64,000 bases of DNA, taken from NCBI GenBank assembly GCA_020444415.1, contig JAHLLA010000009.1:1-64000 (forward strand), read 5' to 3'. The stretch is from Bacteroidota bacterium (GTDB lineage Bacteria > Bacteroidota > Bacteroidia > Bacteroidales > F082). The position numbers were made by a program, and so were the translations under genes. The notes under the pieces were generated by a model. That model ran no database searches and was not told where the DNA came from. It worked only from the letters and a program-made list of their open reading frames with translations. How positions within the stretch are numbered: the stretch's first letter is position 1; each line of letters starts with the position of its first letter. This document shows positions 54,118-62,837 of the stretch, piece by piece.

Positions 54118-55788
54118 CTACCTAATTTTCACAAGCTGACCATGAGCCATAGCATCACCAACTTTCAAGTTGAAATAGTAAATCCCATCAGCAAAGTCTG
54201 CGGCATGCCAAATAAGTTGCTGTTTTCCCTGTTGCTGGCTTTCTTGTTTTTGATAGATTAATTGGCCAAGATGATTATAAATAAGTAGAGATATATTTTC
54301 AGCTTGCTGAAGCTCGTATGAGAGTGTAATTGAAGTGGTAAAAGGATTAGGACGGGGTGAAATATTTAATCCGTTGCTTAAAGGCATTAAATCATGAAAT
54401 CCTAAGGGGCTTGAACCAAACTCATAGGCGCCCATATCTACAAATGCTTCTCCATCATTATTTCCATCCCAAACCCGGTTATTTCCCAGGATGTCTGTTT
54501 CTGGTAAAGGAAAATCGCTGATTAACAGCGTTTGAATACCATTATCAATACACTGGGAATTACTACTAAGAGCGCAATCGTGTTCCCCACCGGAATCAAA
54601 TTGTGGATCCATATCAAAATTTCCATCCATTTCGTTTAGGTCTCCAACAACTCCATTTCCGTCGAGTCCTTCAATGTTGTTGTGCCACACTGTGGGCATA
54701 TTTCCCGGATTTGAATAAATAGATGGCCCTTCATCTGCAATATTCTCATAGATAATATTATTAGCTGTTAAAGGATCACTGTAAATAACAATTCCGGCCA
54801 CCGCTGAAGTATTGATCATACCACCACCATTATCGTAAGCAGTATTTTGTATAATGGTATTGTTGAAAATATTTGGACTGGATCCCTGGTTCCAGAGTCC
54901 TGCTCCTTTCTGGGCCGTATTATCATTTATCAGGTTGTTGTATATTTTTGGATCGGATAAGTAACAGGCCACTGCGCCGCCTTCGCCTGCATTGTTATTG
55001 GAGATTATATTGCTTTGGATCAGTGAATTTCCCCCCGATTGATAAATACCTCCTCCAATTGCATCAGCATGATTGTCAGTTATTTCATTATCAATTATAT
55101 CAGGTGATGCGAAACTGAATGTTGCAATACCCCCGCCACGGGATGAAGCTTCATTTCCTATTAGTCTGTTATTATAAATTTGAGGGCTGCTGTAACCGCA
55201 GTATATACCACCACCATCATGACCGGAATAATTGTTGATAATCAGGTTATCATGAATCTCCGGGGTTCCAAACTCAACATAGATTCCACCACCTCCCCAT
55301 TCGGCAGCCCCATTAACAGCGCTGTTATTTCGAATGGTACTGTTTGAGATTAACGGATTCGCATGCCCTGCATAAATTCCACCTCCACTATTATCGGGGC
55401 AGGTACCGAATGATTTTCCGTACTCAACAATACACCAACAAATTCTTGATAGTGGCTGACTGTTAGATTGTGTATCTACAAACCTCAAACCATGCCAGCC
55501 TGTTTCCTGGTCGTCGGTTGTAAAAGTAATACTGTCTCCTGGCGCACCTTCGGCCAGTAAACACCCATAAATGATAAACTTGTAATGACCGTTGAATGTA
55601 ACCGTAACCCCGGGCTCAATGATCAGTGTTTCATTTAATGGAATGTTGATTTCACCTTCCACCAGGTATGGAGAGCCGGAAAGTAACCACTCGCCAGAGA
55701 CTTCTCCCCCGGGAATGCCTGTTTGACTAAATACATTAGAAATTGACAGAAATAGGACAGCAGAGAATAAGCATATTATCTTTTTCAT
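54118..55788 (-). CDS. Parallel beta-helix T9SS protein
   Basis: 556 residues with a signal peptide (1-21, ending VFSQ). The body is a right-handed parallel beta-helix: repeated patterns such as GGGIYAGHANPLISNSTIRNN, GGGIYVEFGTPEIHDNLIINN and GGGIYCGYSSPQIYNNRL with an Asn/Gly-rich 21-23-residue period (about 100-360). A LamG- or pectate-lyase-like function cannot be read. The C-terminal 80 residues (NGLNISPRPNPFTTSITLSYELQ ... GQLVKIR) are a T9SS type A sorting domain. It is probably secreted and surface-bound, possibly polysaccharide-acting. Confidence 0.82.
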   Translation of the reverse strand: MKKIICLFSAVLFLSISNVFSQTGIPGGEVSGEWLLSGSPYLVEGEINIPLNETLIIEPGVTVTFNGHYKFIIYGCLLAEGAPGDSITFTTDDQETGWHGLRFVDTQSNSQPLSRICWCIVEYGKSFGTCPDNSGGGIYAGHANPLISNSTIRNNSAVNGAAEWGGGGIYVEFGTPEIHDNLIINNYSGHDGGGIYCGYSSPQIYNNRLIGNEASSRGGGIATFSFASPDIIDNEITDNHADAIGGGIYQSGGNSLIQSNIISNNNAGEGGAVACYLSDPKIYNNLINDNTAQKGAGLWNQGSSPNIFNNTIIQNTAYDNGGGMINTSAVAGIVIYSDPLTANNIIYENIADEGPSIYSNPGNMPTVWHNNIEGLDGNGVVGDLNEMDGNFDMDPQFDSGGEHDCALSSNSQCIDNGIQTLLISDFPLPETDILGNNRVWDGNNDGEAFVDMGAYEFGSSPLGFHDLMPLSNGLNISPRPNPFTTSITLSYELQQAENISLLIYNHLGQLIYQKQESQQQGKQQLIWHAADFADGIYYFNLKVGDAMAHGQLVKIR

Positions 55789-56126
55789 GATAGCAATTTT
55801 AGTGATTATAAGTAAGGTGTAATATACAATAAAAACAGTTAATTGTCAAGTGTTTACCTCATTTTTAATATACAGATGTCAATGGGAGAAAAAACTGACT
55901 AAAATTCTAGGTGCGTCATAACCCTCCTATTTGAATTAAGATGTATGTATATTAAATACAATTAAAAAAGAGATGAAAAAGCTGAAAACGAGTTAAATAA
56001 CTGTTAAATGTTCTATAGGAAGTCCTGTGCGAGCGATTTCTTTATTTCTTTAAACAATAGATAAAAAATTTAACGGGGAAGCCGAAAACCGACCAGAGTA
56101 AGCACGAAATCAAACACCTTAAAAAA
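55789..56126. other. Intergenic region, nothing recognised
   Basis: 338 bp divergent region between the beta-helix gene and the 88-residue gene. AT-rich with no clear motif or hairpin. Confidence 0.5.
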
Positions 56127-56393
56127 ATGGCAACAGTAGTAACCCGTCATAAAGTTGGCGATATTAACAAGTGGATAAAAGGTCAGCAGGATCGTTTAGA
56201 TATATTTAGAACGGCAATATCAAGTTTAAAAGCATTTCAGGATGTAGATGACCCCAATTCAGTAGCTTTGGTAATTGAAGTTACCAACATGGAATTATTT
56301 AATAAGATTTTAAATGACCCAAAAACCCAGATGGCAAAAGACAAACACACAGTTATAGATCCCATTACCGTGTCTATGGAAATAAAATTTTAG
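56127..56393 (+). CDS. Small hypothetical protein, possible ferredoxin-like fold
   Basis: 88 residues, no signal peptide. VVTRHKVGDINKWIKGQQDRLDIFRTAISSLKAFQDVDDPNSVALVIEVTNMELFNKILNDPKTQMAK reads as a beta-alpha-beta-beta-alpha pattern like a dimeric alpha/beta barrel (ABM/YCII-like), with a final strand VDPITVSMEIKF-like. No active-site residues could be assigned. It sits alone before the tRNA-Cys gene, on the opposite strand. Weakly supported as a family member but well supported as a gene by its length and start. Confidence 0.6.
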   Translation: MATVVTRHKVGDINKWIKGQQDRLDIFRTAISSLKAFQDVDDPNSVALVIEVTNMELFNKILNDPKTQMAKDKHTVIDPITVSMEIKF

Positions 56394-56478
56394 TGTAATT
56401 TAATAAAAGTTAAAATCCAAATAGCCATAGAAAAACTGCTAGGTAATGGACTTAACCGTCCCCACTTTCGTTTTCTAA

Positions 56479-56518
56479 CAAAAAACCCGTCATTAAACGT
56501 TCTGTAAAACAACGGGTT
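56479..56518 (-). terminator. Terminator after tRNA-Cys
   Basis: On the minus strand AACCCGT (complement of 56512-56518) pairs with ACGGGTT (56484-56490), followed by a T run (A tract at 56479-56484). It is 15 nt downstream of the tRNA. Confidence 0.75.
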
Positions 56519-56532
56519 AAATATTTAGTTCG

Positions 56533-56603
56533 AGGTACCGAGCGGATTCGAACCGCTGTAGCTGGTTTTGCAGACCAGTGCCTAGCCGCTCGGCCACGGT
56601 ACC
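56533..56603 (-). tRNA. tRNA-Cys (GCA anticodon)
   Basis: 71 nt. Acceptor stem GGTACCG/CGGTACC, anticodon arm CTGGT-CTGCAAA-ACCAG with anticodon GCA, T arm AGCGG-TTCGAAT-CCGCT, and discriminator U73, all as expected for tRNA-Cys. The D arm is GCC...GGC. The CCA end is not encoded. It stands alone and is followed by its own terminator. Confidence 0.97.
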
Positions 56604-56647
56604 TTTTTCCTAAACGGACAGCAAATTTAAAAAATTATTGATATAAT

Positions 56648-57055
56648 TTACGCTGTTTTTCTAGATAACCTTATTAACCATATCCAGAAGAAAATAAACA
56701 GTAAACTGGTTATGACGACAATGAATCCATTTACAAATAATGAACGATAGGCATCATGCTTTACTTTTGAAATAGCATCTTGCCTAGCTGATTTATACAT
56801 TTCCTCCAATGTCGTATCATCCAATAAAAGGTTATGCTCAATATCTAATGACCTAATAATATCTAGCTTATAGTTGTTAAAAGAAGCCAGACTGGGAGCG
56901 TCTTTACCGTAAGTTCTATATGCATTAAAAGGGTCTGTTAGATCAATAAGGGAGTACACCATTGAAGAAATGCAGATTAAAAAAGCAATTATAGCAACAA
57001 GGCAGACAGCATAGCCAAATATCATTTGAATTTTTGTTGATTTTTCTTTTTCCAT
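56648..57055 (-). CDS. Two-helix membrane protein of unknown function
   Basis: 135 residues. Two hydrophobic helices (about 13-35 and 105-127) enclose a soluble loop of about 70 residues (DPFNAYRTYGKDAPSLASFNNYKLDIIRSLDIEHNLLLDD...). The tail is short and basic. The loop is probably extracytoplasmic. No family was recognised, though similar proteins are widespread in Bacteroidota. It has no clear operon partner. Confidence 0.65.
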   Translation of the reverse strand: MEKEKSTKIQMIFGYAVCLVAIIAFLICISSMVYSLIDLTDPFNAYRTYGKDAPSLASFNNYKLDIIRSLDIEHNLLLDDTTLEEMYKSARQDAISKVKHDAYRSLFVNGFIVVITSLLFIFFWIWLIRLSRKTA

Positions 57056-57168
57056 TGTCTTTGATTTGAGAGTACAACTAATAATTAGGTCTTATAAAGG
57101 TACAACACCAGTGGCGCTATGTCAATTTTATTAACTACCAAACTGATAAATTACTTAAAATGAAGTAT

Positions 57169-57199
57169 AAAAAGAGCCCGGAAGTTGAATGCCGGGCTC
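57169..57199 (-). terminator. Terminator of the duplicated-module T9SS gene
   Basis: Stem GAGCCCGG/CCGGGCTC (57174-57181 with 57192-57199) with a 10-nt loop; the minus strand then reads TTTTTATAC. It lies 50 bp after the stop of the 968-residue protein gene. Confidence 0.8.
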
Positions 57200-57248
57200 G
57201 TTGTAATCTTTCTATCAATACTAAAGATCTATCAGTTGAGTAATATAC

Positions 57249-60155
57249 TTACAAGGCTTTATTAAATTTCAGTTGCCGGATCCCTTTTTCTGTTGTTATA
57301 ATTACAACATAAGTTCCTGGAGTTAGGGCACTCACATCCATTAGCAAAGATTTTGTGCCATTCGCCTGTGAAGCGATCCTTTGGCCATTTAGGCTATAAA
57401 ATTCAGCTTTCAGGATTACACTTTCAGCTTCCATACTGAGATAATCTTTAACGGGATTCGGATACATTTTAACTGAATTATCTTTCACTTCATTTATACC
57501 ATCTGGTCCGACAATGATCATATTGGTTTTGGTTTCGGTTTTTGAAGCGCTTCCATCATTTACAGTAAGGCTCACCGTATATGTTCCGTTGCTGTTATAT
57601 GTATGAGAAGGGTTTTGCAATGTGCTGCTTGTGCCATCTCCAAAGTTCCAATCCCAGGAAATGATCTCCCTGTTTGCCTGAGTCATTTTAGGAGGCATCG
57701 GATCAAATGACCTGCCACCCGGTTCGGTATCCGTAATATGATTGATGACATTCACGGCACCGGTTGAACCGTTTACGGTACATACATCCCAATACAATCC
57801 TTCTCCAGCCGTAGGTATCTGAAGGTTATAGAGCAAGCCATTATCATTAAAAATCTGAACAACGGCGCCTGAAGTTGTAATTTCCGGTTCTTGATCATAA
57901 TTGTAAATGTAGTAATGATATTCTCCAGGGTACAATGTATAAATAGTAGTGGTTTCAGGTCCATAGCTATCTGTATCATCAATGTCGAGCACGGCATATG
58001 GCGGGCTGTCAGCAGATCCCTGACTGCTATAATACACATGATATGAATTACCATCAATAGGTGGTGTTTTAAGGTGTGAATCAATATCTTCAGGCAGTAC
58101 ACCCCATGTTAAAACAAACCTCATCTGGCCTGTTGCGAGGTTTGGTGATAAAGAAATGGCCAGTTCGAGCGAACCACCATCCGGAATAACGACTTGGCTG
58201 TTGGTATAGGTGGTGTAGCCCTCGTGCGATGCAGTAACTGTGTGTGTTCCTTCAGAAGATAGATCAGTAAACTGGACCGCCAAAGGAGCTGTACCTGTGG
58301 TGGGTGTACCAGTAAAGTTGGCATTAAGGGTTCCGGCCGGTATGCCTGTAATAGAATAATTACCATTGGCATCTGTATAATCTGATAATCCGGCCACTGA
58401 TACCAGGGCGTCCGGAACCGGTTCTCCTGTTATGGCATCTGTTACAAGTCCTGATAAAGTACTGGTTCCGCCACCGCCATCACCAACAATGATATATTGG
58501 GTTTTTGTCTCTGTATTGCTGCTTGTGCCATCGCTGATGGTCAGGCTTACAGTATAAGTTCCATCACTTGTATAGGTATGCGAAGGATTCTGCAGTGTAG
58601 TGGTTGTGCCATCACCAAAATTCCAATCCCAGGAAACGATATCCCTTTTATGCTGAGGTTTTTTAGGTGGCATTAAGTCAAATGATTTGTCACCAGGCTC
58701 AATGCTTGTAATGGTATTGATAATATTCACAGCGCCCGTGGCACCATTTACCGTACAAATATCCCAGTATCGTCCTTCTCCAACGGTTGGAATTTGAAGG
58801 TTGTGTAGCAGACCATTGTCGTTAAAAATCTGAACAACTGCACCTGAAGTAGTTATTTCGGGATTGCCTGAGTAATTGTAAATATAATAATGGTATTCTC
58901 CCGTAAACAGGTTATAAATGGTCGTTGTCTCCGGGCCATAGCTCGTAATGTCATCAATATCAAGTATAGCGTATGGGGGGCTGTCAGCAGAACCTTGCTG
59001 TGAATAAAAAACGTGGTATGTATTCCCTTCAATAGAAGGTGTTTTTAGATGAGAATCCAAATCACTAGGCGATTCTCCCCATGTAAGTACAAACCTCATT
59101 TGTCCGGTTGCCAGCGTAGGAGAAAGTGATATGGCTAGTTCAAGCGAACCACCATCAGGAATAACGACTTGGCTGTTGGTGTAGGTTACATAGCCTTCAT
59201 GAGAAGCCGTAACAGTTTGAGTTCCTTCGGAAGACAGGTCAGTAAATTGCACCGCTAAAGGAGCAGGTCCTGTAGTTGGTGTAGCGGTAAAATTGGCATT
59301 TAAAGTACCTGCCGGAATGCCTGTGATCGAATAGTTACCTTCGGCATCGCTGTAATCTGAAATGCCTGCTACGGTTACCAAAGCGTCCGGGATAGGATCA
59401 CCGGTCAAGGCATCGGTAACTTGTCCGTACAAAGTATTTTCAGTGGCGGCTTCGGAAGTAACCACAACATCATCGAGCATAAAAATAAACGCATCATTTG
59501 AAACGCATTGGATGCCAATATATACATCCATTCCATCATAGGCAGAAAGGTCAAATTGTTTTTGCTGCCAGGCAGTGGCAGGCGCTTCAAGATCATTGCT
59601 TCCGCTGATTATGGTAAAGCTGGCAGGATCATTATTGGTGGTTGAAACACCCACTTTGTATCTCTCCAGGCCATACTGAGCAGTGTATGATTTCACCCAG
59701 AAACTCAGATTTGAATTTGTTCCAAGGCTAATCGAGGGTGTAATGATCCAGTCATTATTCGGTGGGGAGATTGCTGCAAAACAAGCTGCAAATTTACTTC
59801 CACTATGGGGCTGAATCGCCGGATCGGCTCCCATTGATGGTTCTACTGTTGATGGATTAAATACGATATAAGCCATCGCAGCTTCACTATTCGGAAAGGT
59901 ATGATCGAGTATACCATATGTTGCACTGCCATCCACATCGGCAGTCGTCCAGGGGCTAAAATCGAGTGTAAAATCGGAATAGCCGTCAAAATTTTCTTCC
60001 AGTGAATTTAATAAACGGCTTTTTTCCAAAGAAGCCTTCCAGGCATATGGTACAGTTGCCTGCGTTTTTAATCCGGTGTTAATCCGGCTAAACTGCCCTA
60101 TACTCGTTTGAGTCATAATAAGGGCAAGAACAAAAAGTAAAACTTTTGATTTCAT
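57249..60155 (-). CDS. T9SS protein with choice-of-anchor J domain and a duplicated Cpd/PKD/YfaP module
   Basis: 968 residues with a signal peptide (about 1-20). About 51-235 is a cleaved-adhesin/choice-of-anchor-J-like jelly roll. Then a 315-residue module occurs twice (about 244-558 and 569-883), highly similar by eye. Within each module, reading from the N-terminus: a carboxypeptidase-regulatory-like start (GLVTDAITGEPVPDALVSV), a PKD-like first half (NANFTGTPTTGTAPLAVQFTDLSSEG), the rest of the regulatory domain (TASHEGYTTYTNSQVV), a YfaP-like domain (MRFVLTWG...DSHLKTP) and the PKD second half (IISWDWNFGDG...HTYNSNGTYTVSLTV). The end (VKMYPNPVKDYL...) is a T9SS type A signal. Confidence 0.82.
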   Translation of the reverse strand: MKSKVLLFVLALIMTQTSIGQFSRINTGLKTQATVPYAWKASLEKSRLLNSLEENFDGYSDFTLDFSPWTTADVDGSATYGILDHTFPNSEAAMAYIVFNPSTVEPSMGADPAIQPHSGSKFAACFAAISPPNNDWIITPSISLGTNSNLSFWVKSYTAQYGLERYKVGVSTTNNDPASFTIISGSNDLEAPATAWQQKQFDLSAYDGMDVYIGIQCVSNDAFIFMLDDVVVTSEAATENTLYGQVTDALTGDPIPDALVTVAGISDYSDAEGNYSITGIPAGTLNANFTATPTTGPAPLAVQFTDLSSEGTQTVTASHEGYVTYTNSQVVIPDGGSLELAISLSPTLATGQMRFVLTWGESPSDLDSHLKTPSIEGNTYHVFYSQQGSADSPPYAILDIDDITSYGPETTTIYNLFTGEYHYYIYNYSGNPEITTSGAVVQIFNDNGLLHNLQIPTVGEGRYWDICTVNGATGAVNIINTITSIEPGDKSFDLMPPKKPQHKRDIVSWDWNFGDGTTTTLQNPSHTYTSDGTYTVSLTISDGTSSNTETKTQYIIVGDGGGGTSTLSGLVTDAITGEPVPDALVSVAGLSDYTDANGNYSITGIPAGTLNANFTGTPTTGTAPLAVQFTDLSSEGTHTVTASHEGYTTYTNSQVVIPDGGSLELAISLSPNLATGQMRFVLTWGVLPEDIDSHLKTPPIDGNSYHVYYSSQGSADSPPYAVLDIDDTDSYGPETTTIYTLYPGEYHYYIYNYDQEPEITTSGAVVQIFNDNGLLYNLQIPTAGEGLYWDVCTVNGSTGAVNVINHITDTEPGGRSFDPMPPKMTQANREIISWDWNFGDGTSSTLQNPSHTYNSNGTYTVSLTVNDGSASKTETKTNMIIVGPDGINEVKDNSVKMYPNPVKDYLSMEAESVILKAEFYSLNGQRIASQANGTKSLLMDVSALTPGTYVVIITTEKGIRQLKFNKAL
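57507..58451 (-). repeat. Internal module duplication, second copy
   Basis: Encodes residues about 569-883. It matches the first copy (59426-58482) along its length; the linker between them includes the Gly-rich GDGGGGTSTLS. Confidence 0.8.
58482..59426 (-). repeat. Internal module duplication, first copy
   Basis: Encodes residues about 244-558. Conserved with the second copy in both protein and DNA, including the same order of the interleaved domain halves. Confidence 0.8.
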
Positions 60156-60481
60156 GATTCGGGTTTTAAGTTGAACACATTAAAAGATTGTATGATAGTA
60201 GGCTGGTCATCTTTATCGATTCGTTACTGAAAGGTGTAATTTAAAGATGAACAGCAAACATTACATTACACTGCCTGCTATGAATTTTTAATTCAACTCA
60301 AAAATATCAAGGCTTGATGAGGAAATGTGAGTCATACTGTACAAAAAAACGCTAAATGGTAAAAATTTACGATTTGCAACAATTGAAAAGGCTAAAATGA
60401 ACAAAAAGGGAAACTGTTGTATTTCTATTGTTAGTAGCGATTATTCAATAATAAAATACATCCTGTGGGTGACCTATCGCT
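60156..60481. other. Intergenic region, nothing recognised
   Basis: 326 bp between folB and the T9SS gene, both leftward. AT-rich; no hairpin with a T run and no exact -7 box was seen. Confidence 0.5.
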
Positions 60482-60832
60482 TCAGGTATTGAGTTCAAGG
60501 CTGACGAAATCCATTTTTCCGCCCAGCGGTGGGTTTAGCTTTCTGATCTTGATACGGACATGATCAACATTTGTGAATTCCTTTTTGATACGATCCAGAA
60601 TCCTTCGTGCTACATGCTCAAGTAATTTGGATGGTGTTTCCATTTCTTTTTTTACCAATAGAAATACGGATTGGTAGTTTACTGTATCCTTAAGATTATC
60701 AGATTTTTCTGCTGTCGATGTATCAACTTCCAGAAAAAGATCGATCCTGAATTTTGTACCGATCACCTGTTCTTCTTTAAAACAGCCATGATAGGCAAAA
60801 AACTCCATTCCTTCTATTGAAATAACTGACAT
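60482..60832 (-). CDS. folB: Dihydroneopterin aldolase
   Basis: 116 residues. VISIEGMEFFAYHGCFKEEQVIGTKFRIDLFLEVD is the FolB opening with the conserved Tyr/His pair and Glu, and IRKLNPPLGGKMDFVSLEL has the catalytic Lys and the closing strand. It splits dihydroneopterin to 6-hydroxymethyl-dihydropterin in folate synthesis, in the cytosol. It lies 8 bp after gltX, so the two are in one transcript. Confidence 0.92.
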   Translation of the reverse strand: MSVISIEGMEFFAYHGCFKEEQVIGTKFRIDLFLEVDTSTAEKSDNLKDTVNYQSVFLLVKKEMETPSKLLEHVARRILDRIKKEFTNVDHVRIKIRKLNPPLGGKMDFVSLELNT

Positions 60833-60840
60833 AGCAATAT

Positions 60841-62376
60841 TTAGTTGGCTTCTTTTTTACCAAGTACTTGCAATCCGCAATTTATACGATCCAGCGTATC
60901 TTCTTTTCCGATTACTTCGATAATATCAAACAGATGCGGCCCTTTGGCTTCGCCCACGATCAGCAATCGAAATGCATTCATAATGGTGCCCATTCCGTAT
61001 TCGTTTTCTTCGATCCATGCTTTCACTACCTTTTCAGTATTCTCTGAAGTAAAATCCTGTACCTCTCCTAGCATAATCTTGAGTTCTTTCATCTGGTCAA
61101 ATGAATCCGTTTTCCAGCGTTTTTTTACCGTTTGAGGGTCATATTCACTAGGCGCCTCGAAAAAGAAGGAGGATTGCTCCCAGAGCTCCGAAACGAAGTT
61201 GACACGTTCTTTCACTAATCCAACTATATAATTCAGATCTTTTTGTCCCGGATCAACGTTCTTTTCCTTTAAAACGTCCAAAAAAAGACTTACCAGCTCG
61301 TCATTGCTTTTTTCAACAAGGTAGTGATGGTTAAACCATTTCGCCTTTTCCTGGTCGAAACGCGAGCCCGACTTACCTACTTTGTCAATGGAGAAAGCCT
61401 CTACAAGTTCTGCAAGGCTGAAAAACTCGCGTTCATCGCCCGGATTCCAACCCAGTAAAGCCATCATGTTAATAAAAGCCTCTGGAAAGTATCCATCTTC
61501 ACGGTATCCGCGCGAAACTTCCCCAGTTACCGGGTCGGTCCATTGCAAAGGAAAAACAGGAAATCCCAGGCGGTCACCATCACGTTTGCTCAATTTTCCT
61601 TTTCCGTCGGGTTTTAACAATAATGGCAAATGGGCAAATTTGGGTTTGTCCCATCCAAACGCGTTATAAAGAGAAACATGTAATGGTAAAGAAGGAAGCC
61701 ACTCTTCACCCCTGATCACATGGGAAATTTTCATTAAATGATCATCCACCACATTGGCCAGGTGATAAGTAGGCATACCATCTGATTTGAAGAGAATTTT
61801 ATCATCCAGGACGTTCGTGTTAACCTCTACCCTTCCCCTGATCTCATCTTCCATAACAATAATTTGGTCTGCGGGCATTTTAAACCGGATTACAAAAGGC
61901 GTATCAGCCTCAAGTAATTCTTCCACCTCGGAGGCAGCTAAGGTCAACGAATTTTTCAGAAGCGTCCGCTGAACAGCATCGTAAGTAAATGTCTTTTTCT
62001 CTGCTTCTAATTGTTTCCTTATATTGTTCAGTTCTTCAGGTGTGTCAAAAGCATAATACGCATTCCCTGATTGGATGAGCATGTCGGCATATTCACTGTA
62101 CATTTCTTTCCGTTCTGATTGTCGGTAAGGGCCAAATTCGCCTCCTTTGGTAACACTTTCATCAAACTCAATACCGCACCAGTTGAAAGCTTCCACAATG
62201 TATTCTTCGGCACCCGCAACAAAACGGTTTTGGTCGGTGTCTTCAATTCTTAAAATAAAAGAACCACCGCTTTTCTTTGCGAAGAGATAATTGTATAAAG
62301 CCGTGCGTACACCACCGATATGTAACGGACCTGTAGGACTTGGAGCAAACCTGACACGAATTGAAGAATTTTCCAT
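60841..62376 (-). CDS. gltX: Glutamate-tRNA ligase
   Basis: 511 residues from the ATG at 62376; a longer in-frame start at 62457 overlaps the previous gene and is rejected. The class I signatures are [13 protein letters not shown] (HIGH variant) and [11 protein letters not shown] (KMSKS variant). The protein charges tRNA-Glu in the cytosol. The C-terminal anticodon-binding part has normal length. Whether it also charges tRNA-Gln cannot be read. It starts 26 bp after the small membrane-protein gene. Confidence 0.94.
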   Translation of the reverse strand: MENSSIRVRFAPSPTGPLHIGGVRTALYNYLFAKKSGGSFILRIEDTDQNRFVAGAEEYIVEAFNWCGIEFDESVTKGGEFGPYRQSERKEMYSEYADMLIQSGNAYYAFDTPEELNNIRKQLEAEKKTFTYDAVQRTLLKNSLTLAASEVEELLEADTPFVIRFKMPADQIIVMEDEIRGRVEVNTNVLDDKILFKSDGMPTYHLANVVDDHLMKISHVIRGEEWLPSLPLHVSLYNAFGWDKPKFAHLPLLLKPDGKGKLSKRDGDRLGFPVFPLQWTDPVTGEVSRGYREDGYFPEAFINMMALLGWNPGDEREFFSLAELVEAFSIDKVGKSGSRFDQEKAKWFNHHYLVEKSNDELVSLFLDVLKEKNVDPGQKDLNYIVGLVKERVNFVSELWEQSSFFFEAPSEYDPQTVKKRWKTDSFDQMKELKIMLGEVQDFTSENTEKVVKAWIEENEYGMGTIMNAFRLLIVGEAKGPHLFDIIEVIGKEDTLDRINCGLQVLGKKEAN

Positions 62377-62402
62377 GAAATGAATTTTAGGCGGCAAAGG
62401 TA

Positions 62403-62813
62403 CTAATTTGACGGATGAATACGGCGCATTTGTTTTCTCTTTTGCGCTGCCCACCAAAGAAAACCAAGGGGTGCCAGAATCACTGTTGGTACGGTTGAGT
62501 TAAGCGGTTCTGGCGTACCTTTGATCGAATGCACAAAATACGTTAAGGAAATCGCAATAATTGAGGGGACAAAAACAGCCAGAAATATGGCCGAAAAACT
62601 ATTTTTAATGGTGGCGATGTTTTCACATAAACGGGTGATGAAACCTCCCACTAAAAAAGTGTAAAGAGCCTGCTTTGAAGCGGCAATCAAACCATTTACA
62701 ATGCCATGATCATAATTAATGAAGAATACGATCGTACCTAGAAACAACGCTCCGGCCAGCCCCATTCTTAGGTCGAAAAGTTTGTTATGTCCTAATCTGT
62801 TCTTAACTTTCAC
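62403..62813 (-). CDS. Small polytopic membrane protein
   Basis: 136 residues with four hydrophobic segments (about 18-36, 48-65, 72-92 and 107-122) and basic ends ([10 protein letters not shown] at the start, [15 protein letters not shown] at the end). No family was recognised. It is between the M1 peptidase gene (24 bp upstream) and gltX (26 bp downstream), so it may be a member of that transcript. The function is unknown. Confidence 0.7.
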   Translation of the reverse strand: MKVKNRLGHNKLFDLRMGLAGALFLGTIVFFINYDHGIVNGLIAASKQALYTFLVGGFITRLCENIATIKNSFSAIFLAVFVPSIIAISLTYFVHSIKGTPEPLNSTVPTVILAPLGFLWWAAQKRKQMRRIHPSN

Positions 62814-62837
62814 GATGGTGAATTAAGAAATTTCGCT

